DNA of 64,000 nt from Sorghum bicolor (GCF_000003195.3 NW_018396398.1:457983-521982); one strand, 5' to 3'; shown: positions 13,401-25,306, numbered from the stretch's first letter. Numbers and translations: made by a program. Notes: generated from the sequence alone by a model not told the origin.

Positions 13401-16400
13401 TGACCGAACCAAGCTGCCACTTGTGCCTCTTCACCCAGGAGTACCAAATAGTGCGTCCAAAATGGTTTCTTAGACTATGGTGCATTAGGCGCAAACTATG
13501 CACCTATCTTGCACTAAAACTTACAATGTCTACAAACAGACCGAAGCAAGATTCCATATGACACACGTCATCTAGGAGTCCCATTGGGTACGTCCAAATT
13601 GATTTCTAGGCATATGGTACGTTCCTTGCAAATCATGCTCCTATCTTGCATCAAGATTAGCACTATCTCCAAATAGATGAAACCGAGCTCCCACTTGAAC
13701 CTCTTCACCGAAGTAGTAACAGGTGCTTCCAAAATGGTTTCTTAGACTATGGTGCATTAGGCGCAAACTATGCACATATCTTGCACCGAAACTAACACTA
13801 TTTCTAAACAGACCAAAGCGAGATTCCATATGACACACATCATCAAGAAGTTCCATCGAGTGCATCCAAATTGATTTCCAAGCATCTGGTATGTTCCATG
13901 CAAACCGTACACCTATCTTGCATCAAGATTAGCACTATCTCCAAACAGACCGAACCGAGCATCCACTTGAGCCTCTTCATCTAGGAGTACAAACAGGTGC
14001 GTCAAAAATGGTTTCTTAGACTATGGTGCATTAGGCACAAACTATGCACCAATCTTGAACCAAAACTAGCATTGTCTCCAAACAAACCAAAGCAAGATTC
14101 CATATGACACACGTCATCTAGGAGTTCCATTGGGTGCGTCCAAATTGATTTCTTAACATATGGTACGTTCCATGCAAACTGTGCAACTATCTTGCATCAA
14201 GATTAGCACTATATCCGAACAGACCAAATCGAGCCTCCACTTGAGCCTCTTCAACTACGACTACCATCGGTTGCGTCTAAAATGGTTTCTTAGCCTATGG
14301 TGCATTAGGCGTAAACCGTGCACATATCTTCTACCAAACTAACACTGTCTCTAAACGAACCGAAGCAAGATTCCATATGACACACATCATCAAGGAGTTA
14401 TATTAGGTGCGTCCTAATTGATTTCTTAGCATATCGTATGTTCCATGCAAACCGTGCATCTATCTTGCATCAAGATTAGCACTATCTCCAAATAGACAAA
14501 ACCGAGCTTTCACTTGAGCCCATTGACCTAGGAGTACCATCGGGTGCGTGCAAAATGGTTTCTTATCCTATGGTGCATTAGGTGCAAACCGTGCACCTAT
14601 CTTGCACCAAAACTAACACTGTCTCTAAATGGACCGAAGTGAGATTCCAATAGGTGCTTCCAAAATGGTTTCTTAGACTTAGGTGCATTAGGCGCAAACC
14701 GTGCACATATCTTGCACCGAAACTAATACTGTCTCTAAGCGCACCAATGCGAGATTCCATGACACACGTCATCAACGAGTTCTATCGGGTGTGTCCAAAT
14801 TAATTTCTAAGCATATGGTACGTTCCATGCAGACCGTGCATGTATCTTGCATCAAGATTAGCACTATCTCCAAATAGACTAAACCAAGCTTTCACTTGAG
14901 CCTTTTACCTAGGAGTACCATTGGGTCCGTCCAAAATGGTTTCTTACCCTATGCTGCATTATGTGCAAACCTTGCACCTATCTTGCACTAAAACTAACAC
15001 TGTCTCCAAACAGACCGAAGCAAGATTTCATGTGACACACGTTATCTAGGAGTTCCATCATGTGCGTCCACATTGATTTCCAAGCATTTGGTATGTTCCA
15101 TGCAAACCGTGCACCTATCTTGCATCAAGATTAGCACTATCTCCAAACAGATCGAACTGAGCATCCACTTGAGCCCCTTCACCTAGGAGTACCAACAAGT
15201 GCGTCCAAAATGGTTTCTTAGAATATGGTGGATTAGGTGCAAACTGTGCACCTATCTTGCACCGAAACTAACAATGTCTCCAAATGGAACGGTGAGATTC
15301 CATATGACACATATCATCAAGGAGTTGCATCGGGTGCATCCAAATTGATTTCCAAGCATATGGTATGTTCCATGCAAACCATGCACCTACCTTGCATAAG
15401 GATTAGCACTATCTCCAAACTGACCGAACCAAGCTTCCACTTGAGCCTCTTCACCCAGGAGTTCCAAATAGTGCGTCTATGGTTTCTTAGACTATGGTGC
15501 GTTAGGCGCAAACTGTGCACCTATCTTGCACTAAAACTTACAATGTCTACAAACAGACCAAAGCAAGATTCCATATGACACACGTCATCTAGGAGTTCCA
15601 TTGGGTGCGTCCAAATAGATTTCTAAGCATATGGTACGTTCCTTGCAAATCATGCACCTATCTTGCATCAAGATTAGCACTATCTCCAAACAGATGAAAT
15701 CGAGCTCCCACTTGATCCTCTTCACCGAAGTACCAACAGGTGCTTCCAAAATGGTTTCTTAGACTATGGTGCATTAGGCGCAAACCATGCACATAACTTG
15801 CACTCAAACTAACACTGTTTCTAAATAGACCAAAGCGAGATTCCATATGACACACGTCATCAAGGAGTTCCATCGGGTGCATCCAAATTGATTTCCAAGC
15901 ATATGGTCTGTTCCATGCAAACCGTGCAGCTATCTTGCATCGAGATTAGCACTATCACCAAATAGACCGAACTGAGCTTCCAGTTGAGCCTCTTCATCTA
16001 GGAGTACAAACAGGTGCGTCAAAAATGGTTTCTTAGACTATGGTGCATTAGGCACAAACTATGCACCTATCTTTCACCGAAACTAACATTGTCTCCAACA
16101 GACTGAAGTGAGATTCCATATGACACATGTCATCTAGGAGTTCCATCTGGTGCGTCCAAATTGATTTCTGAGCATATGGTATGTTCCATGCAAATTGTGC
16201 ACCTATCTTGCCTCAAGATTAGCACTATCTCTAAACAGACCGAACCGAGCCAACACTTGAGCCTCTTCACCTAGGAGTACCAACAGGTGCTTCCAAAATG
16301 GTTTTTAGACTTTGGTGCATTAGGCGCAAACCGTGCACATATCTTGCACCAAAACTAATACTATCTCTAAGCTTGCCAAAGCGACATTCCATATGACACA

Positions 16401-19400
16401 CGTCATCAAGGAGTTGTATCAGGTGTGTCCAAATTAATTTCTAAACATATGGTACGTTCCATGCAGACCGTGCATCTATCTTGCATCAAGATTAGCACTG
16501 TCTCCAAATAGACCAAACCGAGCATCCACTTGAGCCCCTTCACCTAGGAGAACCAACAAGTGCGTCCAAAATGGTCTCTTAGACTATGGTGCATTAGGTG
16601 CAAACTGTGCACCTATGTTGCACCGAAACTAACAATGTCTCCAAATGGACCCAAGCGAGATTCCATATGACACACATCATCAAACAGTTCCATCGGGTGC
16701 ATCCAAATTGATTTCCAAGCATATGGTATGTTCCATGCAAACCATGCACCTACGTTGCATAAGGATTAGCACCATCTCCAAACTGACCGAACCAAGCTTC
16801 CACTTGAGCGTCTTCACCCAGGAGTACCAATGTGCATCCGAACTGGTTTCTTAGACTATGGTGCATTATGCGCAAACTGTGCACCTATCTTGCACTAAAA
16901 CTTACAATGTCTACAAACAGACCGAAGCAAGATTCCATATGACACACGTCATCTAGGAGTTCCATTGGGTGCGTCCAAATTAATTTCTAAGTATATGGTA
17001 TGTTCCTTGTAAATCATGCACCTATCTTGCATCAAGATTAGCACTATCTCCAAACAGATCAAACCGAGCTTTCCCTTGAGCCTCTTCACCGAAGTACCAA
17101 CAGGTGCTTCCAAAATGGTTTCTTATACTATGGTGCATTACGCGCAAACCATGCACATATCTTGCACCGAAACTAACACTGTTTCTAAATAGACCAAAGC
17201 GAGATTCCATATGACACAAGTCATCAAGGAGTTCCATCGGGTGCATCCGAATTGATTTCCAAGCATATGGTATGTTCCATGCAAACCGTGCACCTATCTT
17301 GCATCAAGATTAGCACTATCTCCAAACAGATCAAACCGATCTTCCACTTGAGCCTCTTCACTGAAGTACCAACAGGTGCTTCCAAAATGGTTTCTTAGAC
17401 TATGGTGCATTAGGGGCAAACCATGCACATATCTTGCACCAAAACTAACATTGTTTCTAAATAGACTAAAGTGAGATTCCATATGACACAAGTCATCAAG
17501 GAGTTCCATCGGGTGCATCCAGATTGATTTCCAAGCATATGGTATGTTCCATGCAATCCGTGCACCTATCTTGCATCAAGATTAGCACAATCTCCAAACA
17601 GACCGAACTGAGCATCCACTTGAGCCACTTCACCTAGGAATACCAACAGGTGCGTCCAAAATGGTTTCTTAGACCATGGTGCATTAGGTGCAAACTGTGC
17701 ACCTATCTTGCACCGAAACTAACAATGTCTCCAAATGGAACTATGAGATTCCATATGACACACGTCATCAAGGAGTTCCATCGGGTGCGTCCAAATTGAT
17801 TTCCAAGCATATGGTATGTTCCATGCAAACCATGCACCTACCTTGCATAAGGATTAGCACTATCTCCAAACTGACCGAACCAAGCTTCCACTTGAGCCTC
17901 TTCACCCAGGAGTACCAAATAGTAAGTCTATGGTTTCTTAGACTATGGCGCATTAGGCGCAAACTGTGCACCTATCTTGCACTAAAACTTACAATGTCTA
18001 CAAATAGACCAAAGCAAGATTCCATATGACACACGTCATCTAGGAGTTCCATTGGGTGCGTCGAAATTGATTTCTAGGCATATGGTATGTTCCTTGCAAA
18101 TCATGCACCTATCTTGCATCAAGATTAGCACTATCTCCAAACAAATCAAACCGAGCTTCCACTTGAGCCTCTTCACCGAAGTACCAACAGGTGCTTCCAA
18201 AATGGTTTCTTAGACTATGGTGCATTAGGGGCAAACCATGCACATATGTTGCACCGAAACTAACATTGTCTCCAACAGACCGAAGCGACATTCTATATGA
18301 CACACGTCATCTAAGAGTTCCATTGGGTGCGACCAAATTGATTTCTTAACATATAGTACGTTCCATGCAAACTGTACAACTATCTTGCATCAAGATTAGC
18401 ACTATATATCCGAATAGACCAAATCGAGCCTCCACTTGAGCCTCTCCAACTACGAGTACCATCGGGTGCGTCTAAAATGGTTTCTTAGCCTATGGTGCAG
18501 TATGCGTAAACCGTGCACATATCTTCTACCAAAACTAACACTATCTCTAAACGAACCAAAGCAAGATTCCATATGACACACATCATCAAGGAGTTATATC
18601 AGGTGCGTCCTAATTGATTTCTGAACATATCGTATGTCCCATGCAAACCGTGCATCTATCTTGCATCAAGATTAGCACTATCTCCAAACAGACTGAACCG
18701 AGCTTCCACTTGAGCCCCTTGACCTAGGTGTACAAACAGGTGCGTCCAAAATGGTTTCATAGCCTGTGCTGCATTATGTGCAAACCTTGCACCTATCTTG
18801 CACTGAAACTAACAGTCTCCAAACAGACCAAAGCAAGATTTCATATGACACACGTCATCTAGGAGTTCCATCATGTGTGTCCAGATTGATTTCCAAGCAT
18901 TTGGTATGTTCCATTCAAACCGTGCACCTATCTTACATCAAGATTAGCACTATCTCCAAACAGACCGAACTGAGCATCCACTTGAGCCCCTTCACCTAGG
19001 AGTACCAACCATGCACATATCTTCTACCAAACTAACACTGTCTCTAAACGAACCGAAGCAAGATTCCATATGACACACATCATCAAGGAGTTATATCAGG
19101 TGTGTCCTAATTGATTTATGAGCATATCGTATGTTCCATGCAAACCGTGCATCTATCTTGCATCAAGATTAGCACTATCACCAAACAGACCAAACCGAGC
19201 TTTCACTTGAGCCTCTTCACCGAAGTACCAACACGTGCTCACACATCATCTAGGAGTTCCTTTGGGTGTGTCCAAATTGATTTCTTAACATATGGTATGT
19301 TCCATGCAAACTGTGCAACTATGATGCATCAAGATTAGCACTATATCCGAACAGACCAAATCGAGCCTCCACTTGAGCCTCTTCAACAACGAGTACCGTC

Positions 19401-19573
19401 GGGTGTGTCTAAAATGGTTTCTTAGCCTATAGTGCATTAGGCGTAAACCGTGCACATATCTTATACTAAAGCTAACACTGTCTATAAACGAATCGAAGCA
19501 AGATTCCATATGACACACATCATCAAGGAGTTATATCAGGTGTGTCCTAATTGATTTCTGAGCATATCATATG
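4412..19573. repeat. 137-bp satellite, block 3 (main array, 15.2 kb)
   Basis: Uninterrupted A/B dimer satellite. Several recognisable dimer subtypes recur, for example A units with CCTTGCATAAGGATTAGC near 5800, 6900, 8990, 13375, 15395, 16755 and 17845, and A units with GGAGTTATATCAGG. Their order is partly repeated but irregular. Internal phase breaks are visible near 5560, 7027, 8079, 10425, 11630, 14648, 19012 and 19235. There is no gene in this block; the 60-113 residue open frames on both strands are repeats of one another. It ends at the insertion point of the gypsy element, with flank ATATG at 19569-19573. Confidence 0.9.
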
Positions 19574-19779
19574 TGTTGATGCAAAAAGATCTGCAAACAC
19601 AAAGGGCTAATACCCGATTCAAACGTTAAGGCGTGCCAGCCGATTTGACCTTACTATCGGCAAAGGTGGTAACTCGAATACTTTAGTCCTGACAACAGCG
19701 ATGTGCCCGTATGTCACGGCTAAGAGGTACTCACGCGGAACTCGAGAATACGCCGAGCTTAAGTCGACAAATTCCTAAG
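19574..19779 (-). repeat. Truncated third LTR (206 bp) of the gypsy element
   Basis: Matches the last 206 bp (in element orientation) of the 700-bp LTR at 32393-33092 with a few substitutions. It stops abruptly at AAG (19777-19779) and joins the middle of a gag fragment. In the complete LTR the AAG continues into AACTCGTAG; in the complete gag the CCATCC follows CCAAG. The join therefore has a 3-bp microhomology. Confidence 0.85.
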
Positions 19780-20649
19780 CCATCCATTATTAGCGTTCAT
19801 CGGCATAGGCGCTGCCGATGATTGGTAATTGGGTACCATCATTGAATTGACATACCCCGACTGGGCCATAGACCTCTGTTGCATCAGCATTGAATCTGCC
19901 GATGCATTAGGCATCTGGAACATTGAATCTTGAGGATTCCCAGTGTGAGGCTTTGCAGTAGTAGTTGTGGTATACCGAGGACTCTGGTTCCACGACGCAT
20001 TGCGAGGCGCCAATGCCATAGTAGCCTTGCCCCTCGTGTCAGTTATCTGTGATGTACCCGGTGTTAATTCTGGAGGCATACCGTAACCCCACCAGTTGGG
20101 AGGAAGAGTCAACCCTGACATTGCCGATGCCAACATATCTATTGTCAGTTTATTCTGCCCACTTGAAGTCTGTGGGTTGGTTGTCATCGGCACAGACAGT
20201 GCACCAGTAGCTCCCGATGTGCTTGGAGGGACGGCAGATTGTGCACTAGCGGCCGTCAAAGCAGCCGATGGAGCCATAACCTCTGGTGCTATTGGTTGAT
20301 GATGAGTAGGGCCCACATAATCTAGAGGGATTTGTCCTTCCTTGAAAGTTCTTGCTACGGCATTGAAAACCGTATTAGACAGTACGCCAGCTTGGTTGAT
20401 CAAAGCACGGTTGATAGCACTGTCAACCATATCTTGAAGCTTGCCCGAATTGGCTTCGAAAGTAACCTGCCGTGGTGCCGGCAGCGCATGCTTATGGATC
20501 ACCTCACCACTCCAGTTTATGCTGAAGGCCTTCAGGCATTGCAGCTTGTATTCCTCCATAGCTTGGGCAATAGCTTGCTTCTGCTCATCCTTGAGATTAG
20601 CTTCTGTCACGGGGATGACGTTCTCCTGATCAAAGTCAGAGATCGACAT
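19759..20649 (-). pseudogene. 5' gag fragment between LTRs
   Basis: This is the N-terminal third of gag, about 290 codons, nearly identical to the same part of the full gag at 32345-31475. The start ATG at 20649-20647 corresponds to the ATG at 32345. The frame runs 7 codons past the deletion join at 19779/19780 into the truncated LTR and stops at 19761-19759. The gag core domain and zinc-binding segment are missing. It lies downstream of a complete LTR and its own PBS copy, as expected for the second unit of an LTR-internal-LTR-internal-LTR array later trimmed by deletion. An upstream ATG at 20745 lies inside the LTR and is less likely to be the real start. Confidence 0.85.
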
Positions 20650-20696
20650 GTTGATCTTGATCTTGAACCTTGTCCCACCGGGCGTGCCAAAAGATG

Positions 20697-21375
20697 TGTT
20701 GATGCAAAAAGATCTGCAAACACAAAGGGCTAATACCCGATTCAAACGTTAAGGCGTGCCAGCCGATTTGACCTTACTATCGGCAAAGGTGGTAACTCGA
20801 ATACTTTAGTCCTGACAACAGCGATGCGCCCGGATGTCACGGCTAAGAGGTACTCACGCGGAACTCGAGAATACGCCGAGCTTAAGTTGACGAATTCCTA
20901 AGAACTCATAGTAAAAAAGAAAAGTATGACGAAGTCGTCGAAAAGTAGATGCTGGAATATATGAGTAAAACGTGTGTTCGATTGATTGATAGATGTCTCA
21001 TTACAAGGCCCTAGGGTTCATATTTATACCCTGCTAAAAGAGCTACAACTAAACACGACTAGAACTCGAATTCTAAATTACACGGAATCCGTATACAAAA
21101 CGACTTAAATAAACAAGGAAATAACAAAGCTATCCCCCGTGACAAGCTGAAATCCTTCCATAAACCGATCAGCAGTTTCCGGACTCCCCCTCCGTATCAT
21201 CGACAGACTCGTTGCCATGGTCATCGGCAGACTCCCCCATTATAACCATCGGCATAAACACATCACTGCCTGCAGACCTAGTCATGTCCAACCTTTCCTT
21301 CATCGGCAAACATCTTCATCGGCAATTCATCCTGTAAACAGCACACTGCCACCTTATCCAAAAACGGTGTCAACA
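20697..21375 (-). repeat. 3' LTR of the gypsy element (679 bp)
   Basis: Aligns end to end with the 5' LTR at 32393-33092. By hand count there are 8 substitutions and one 21-bp deletion near 21359, where flanking TCC repeats suggest slippage. Divergence is about 1.2%. Termini are TGTTGA...TCAACA. It is preceded in element orientation by a purine-rich tract at 21391-21376, which identifies it as the 3' LTR of the main unit. Confidence 0.9.
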
Positions 21376-21391
21376 CATGCCCCCCAATTTC
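21376..21391 (-). promoter_or_regulatory. Polypurine tract of the gypsy element
   Basis: On the minus strand it reads GAAATTGGGGGGCATG and abuts the LTR start TGTTGACACC. Position and composition are those of the plus-strand priming site used in reverse transcription. Confidence 0.85.
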
Positions 21392-21860
21392 GGAGTATAA
21401 AACTATTGATGCTCCGAAATTTTCTACAGTAATGATGCCTTTTCCCGCAATTAATGCTCCTAATCTGGTAACCAACAACCTCAATCTGAACAACTCTGAT
21501 CCTATTCTTCCACAGATTCCTCGAAATCCCCAACCTCCTAAACGGGCATCTCTCTCTCAACTGTACATCGGCAATATTACCGTTACAAAGATCTGCCGAT
21601 GTACTGACCAGGACGTTCGTACAAACAGCTACGTCCCCTTTATTCGCCCATCGGCAATATGACCGTTATAGAACGCTGCCGATGGACCGACCAGGAGATC
21701 TCGCACAGTAAAATATCTTCAGATAATGACCGCTTCCCGTCAAATCACCTGCACAATCCCTTGATTACCGTGCGAACAGTTACCATATCTACCTGAGTAC
21801 CCTCGGATTTCTCGGATGCGGCAAAGAGATAAGTCAGTTTTGCCCTTGCCCATTTTGTCC
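21392..21860. other. Non-coding 3' internal region / upstream region of antisense gene
   Basis: Between the PPT and the TATA box of the antisense gene. No supported coding frame was seen. It contains the paired GCCGAT inverted repeats at 21567-21683 and, near 21567-21705, two related copies of a roughly 55-bp sequence. It probably holds upstream control elements of the plus-strand gene and the 3' end of the minus-strand transcript (inference). Confidence 0.6.
21567..21683. promoter_or_regulatory. Paired 34-bp inverted repeats built on ATCGGCA/TGCCGAT
   Basis: ATCGGCA at 21567-21573 is mirrored by TGCCGAT at 21594-21600. The same arms occur at 21650-21656 and 21677-21683. Both units span 34 bp with a 20-bp spacer and start 83 bp apart; flanking bases (AATATNACCGTTA, GACCAGGA) are also shared. 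They lie 178-294 bp upstream of the TATA box of the antisense gene. A dimeric-protein binding site is an inference. Confidence 0.6.
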
Positions 21861-21869
21861 TATAAATAG
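21861..21869 (+). promoter_or_regulatory. TATA box of the antisense PMD gene
   Basis: TATAAATAG is a canonical plant core promoter. About 30 bp downstream lies a C/A-rich start-like region (CCATCACATCATTCC near 21890). The first good-context ATG (AAGATGGCC) follows at 22019 and opens the frame of the gene. This promoter is absent from the second copy because the duplication starts at 22135. Confidence 0.65.
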
Positions 21870-22018
21870 TTCCTTCTCGGGTACTCCTTCCCCATCACAT
21901 CATTCCACCACCCCAACTTTACTTTTCCAGCGGCGGCGCCATTTGAAGCTCCCAAGACCTCCGACAAGCAATCCTCCTCACCAACCCCGGTGTCTTCAAA
22001 CACTCTCTTCGCATCAAG

Positions 22019-25000
22019 ATGGCCATTGGCTTCGTCGTTCCTGAGGTCAGATCTCCATTTCGTCTCCTGTATATTTTTCTCGTATCCCTGTTCGTCCGTA
22101 ATTCATTTTACTGAATATCTTCCTTTTCCTTTTTCTCTTGTGTTTCCTTTACGCCCAAAATCACTAGGAATTGTCCAACAAAATTGTTATCCCCACCGAT
22201 CAACCACACCTTCAATGCCTCGGCCCTCTAGGGGACCCAGATCCAACTGACCTTATCAACGCAGAAACCAACAGGATCCCCTTTAGAGCTGAAAACTTTT
22301 CTTTAGATCTGTGGAAAGACACCTTCCGTTCTTGGCCCAGCCCTACCGTAGGGTGGAAAGACTGGTTCTTGAGGGTCAGCAATTCCTATGAAGTCCAGTG
22401 GGGTGAAAGGAAGCTAGCCCAATGCATCAGGCTATCTATTGCCGATATGCACAGGAACGAATCACTGTTGATCGCTGCATCTCATTTTTGGTCAGATACC
22501 CTTAATGCTTTTGTCTTTGGCCACGACCCTGTTTCTCCTACTCTTGCCGATGTAGCTATGCTCACTGGTCTGGACGTGTCTTCTGCTGATAGCAGCCACT
22601 TCTTTGATACCGCTCCTAGTGCCAAAGTGGAGACTCGTACTATCGGCGGTTGGTCAGGGTACATTCAAAAGTACCGTGGGAAGGGGCCTGTCACCATAAA
22701 GGAACAAACCACCTTTCTGAACATGTGGCTGGACAAGTTTGTATTCTGTGGTCGATCGGCAGGACCGACTTCTGTCTATCTATCGGCAGCAGAGAGACTG
22801 GCTAACGGTGGTCAATTTCCTCTCGGCCGATACTTGCTTGGCGCTGCTTACCATCTTCTCCATCAGGTAGCCCAGAAACTCCTGCTTGGTCAGTCTATCG
22901 GCAACTTGGGAGGCCCCTGGTGGTTTATTAACATGTGGCTCAATCTGCATTTGCATAAGTGCCTTGACTTCAACTTGTTCACACAGCATTTCCCAAGAGA
23001 TATAGCCGAAAATCATGTGTTGGGCGAAGAGGAATCGGCAACACGTGCCCCCCTGAACTTTGGCGAAGCTGCCATAGTTCTACCTGGTTCAGGGAGTAAT
23101 CCGGATCAGATCGGCCGATTCTTCCAGACTCTGTATGAGGGCTTGGCCAGAGATGAACGACCATGGTTGGCTTATGATGACCCAGACAGTATGCTCCCTC
23201 TAACCTTCAATCCATTTGATGAAGCTCTTGACAGGGACAATGAGGTGATGATGGCAATTGTGACTCCCAGAGTCATACCAGTGAATTTTTTTGGTAGCAC
23301 AAAAACCTCTCCCCAAACCTATGAATTTTAAAATCCATCGGCATTAGCTCGTCAGCTAGCTTTTGGCCAGTTGCCAATTGCACTTCCTTATGCCGATGTG
23401 ATAAAACCCAGAGAACCCATCACCAACTTTCTTGAGTGGATTCGAGTAGCCCAACTACCACCAAATGCCGATACAGATGTAGATCTGTCAGAATGGGTTC
23501 CAGCGGCCTTTATCACTCAGGCATACAAGTTATGGTGGGTAGAATGGAAAGAGCATCTATTCTGCAGATCGGCCCTCTCATACCGCGGCATGATCGACCC
23601 CGAATACGAAGTCCCCGATGACATTGTAAGTATTTCAAACCAATGTTTCATTTTTTCAATATTATTTCCATCGGTAGCTTACCCTTGTATTCCTTTTGCA
23701 GGTTGACAACATCCCCCCATCGGTTAGCAGGAGTGGCAAGCCGATCGACTTGTTTCCATCAGGCCCGATCTCCTCAATCGGACACAATGCTCCCACTCTG
23801 GCTTCCGTCGTGCATCGGGGTGTGCGCCTCAGGAAAGTCACCACCAGGAGAACTCAGACATCACCAACGGTAGCCGCTTCCACTCTGGCGCAGGCTTTCA
23901 AGGCAATTTGTCAAATCTTTTTCTTTTACACTAACCATCTTTATATCGGCTATATCTGTGCTTATAAACCCCTTTTCGTTATTGCAGCAAACCGGTGCAT
24001 CGGCAAAAGCCAAGCGTCAAAGTGCCGATGCCCCCCAGTCTAGCTAGCCAAAGAGAAAGGGCACCAAAGGTGCTAAGGCTGGAACAAAGCGCCAGAAAGT
24101 GGCAACTCCCCCTCCTCCTCCGGTGTCTCCAATTCCGGTGGAGTCTTCTCCTTCTTCTCCAGAAGTCCAGACACAGCAAGTACCGTCTCCCCAACCAATG
24201 CAGGAAGCACCACAGATGGAAGAACTTCAGCAAGAAGAACCTCAGTTAGAAGCACCCCAATCAGAAGATGTGCCGGCCGATGTAGGAGATCAAACTACCG
24301 ATCCAGCAGGTTCAATCATACTATCGGTAGTTTCCTCACTTCAGACAAGTATCATCCCTCCTCAAGGTAACGTACTCTCCTCAAAATTGTTGTCGATGAG
24401 CTTCTTCTCTTCGATCTTATAACCTTTTTTGTTAACTTTCAGCTGACATCGTCCCATCGGCAACACTTGCCGATCAACCTGTAGCTCCATCGGTGTCTTT
24501 CAGTCAAAGGCAAGAAATTGCCTTGAAGCAAGTAAGTCATCCGACTTTCCACTAGTATTGTCTGCCGAAGCTCTGACCATAAAAATGACTTATTTCATCC
24601 TCACTTTCAGGAACAAGATTCTCCCGACAGCTTATTCTTCTTCGCCATTGATATCTCCGAAGAAGAAGGTGAGGAAGCAAGCTCCTCTCGGGCAGTTGGG
24701 ACTGTATCGGCAGAAACCAGGGCTAAGCTGAAAGAGCTATCGGCCATACTTCATCAAGACACAGCTCAACTGGTCAACGATTCCGACCCAGCCAAGGCCC
24801 TGTTCAAGACCCTTAGAGGCCAAATTTCTGCCGATGCTGAAGAAACCCTCTTCCAGGCTGCACACCTAGAAAGCCGCCAGCTGCAGTACCAGAGAGCCAC
24901 TCGGCGCCTTGCCGATAGAGCTGCTCAAATCCAACTCTCTGAGGAGATGATGAAAGAAAAACTCTTAGCCGATGAGAAGCACAAGAACATCGGCACCTTA

Positions 25001-25306
25001 AAGTCCTCAGGTGATGCACTGAAGCAGAAAGTCTCTGATCTATCGGCAAAAAGAGAAGCCCTGCTGGCCGAACTCAAGCAAGTAGAGGATGCTCTGTCTC
25101 AGGCCCAGCAAGAAGAGAGCCAACTGCCGGAGACCATCAAGCACCTCGAGCAAGAACGAAATGCCCACGGTCGCAAAGCGCTGCAGTTGAAGAAGAAGCT
25201 GAAGCCGATAGAAGGTTCTGCCGATGATGATACCAAAGAGATAGAAACAGCCAATCAGATCCGGCTGCGTGCCATATCGGCCATCCAAGCGCTGCTGAAC
25301 ATCTGA
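22019..25306 (+). pseudogene. Antisense plant mobile domain (PMD) gene of the Tat element, copy 1
   Basis: Not part of gag-pol; it converges on integrase. My exon model, all in phase: 22019-22045, 22168-23625, 23702-23902, 23988-24366, 24443-24531 and 24611-25306, about 949 codons. Donors and acceptors are GT-AG except intron 3, which would be GC-AG (AAG/GCAATT). Exon 2 starts without an ATG, which exon 1 supplies after a TATA box. Exon 2 carries the PMD (PF10536-type) signature: FVFGHDP, TLADVAMLTGL, WSGYIQKYRGKG. Exon 4 has a basic, NLS-like KRKGTKGAKAGTKRQK patch and a Pro/Glu/Gln-rich segment. Exon 6 is a Glu/Lys/Leu-rich coiled coil, roughly 24880-25300. Two in-frame stops break it: TAA at 23329-23331 and TAG at 24045-24047, both also in copy 2. 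The TAG could be avoided by an acceptor ending at 24047. Antisense extra ORFs are known in Tat elements; their role is unknown. Confidence 0.75.

Noticed and set aside
992..19518. Many open frames of 60-113 codons on both strands in the satellite
   Set aside because: They repeat one another with the satellite period, lie on both strands at the same place and show no protein-like conservation beyond the DNA repeat.
1..19573. CRISPR-like regular spacing of short repeats
   Set aside because: Whole 137-bp units are repeated with no unique spacers; this is a eukaryotic tandem satellite.
22171..23331. PMD gene starting at the TTG of the long open frame
   Set aside because: No ATG is near. An upstream ATG in good context at 22019 joins in phase through a GT-AG intron, which is a better model.
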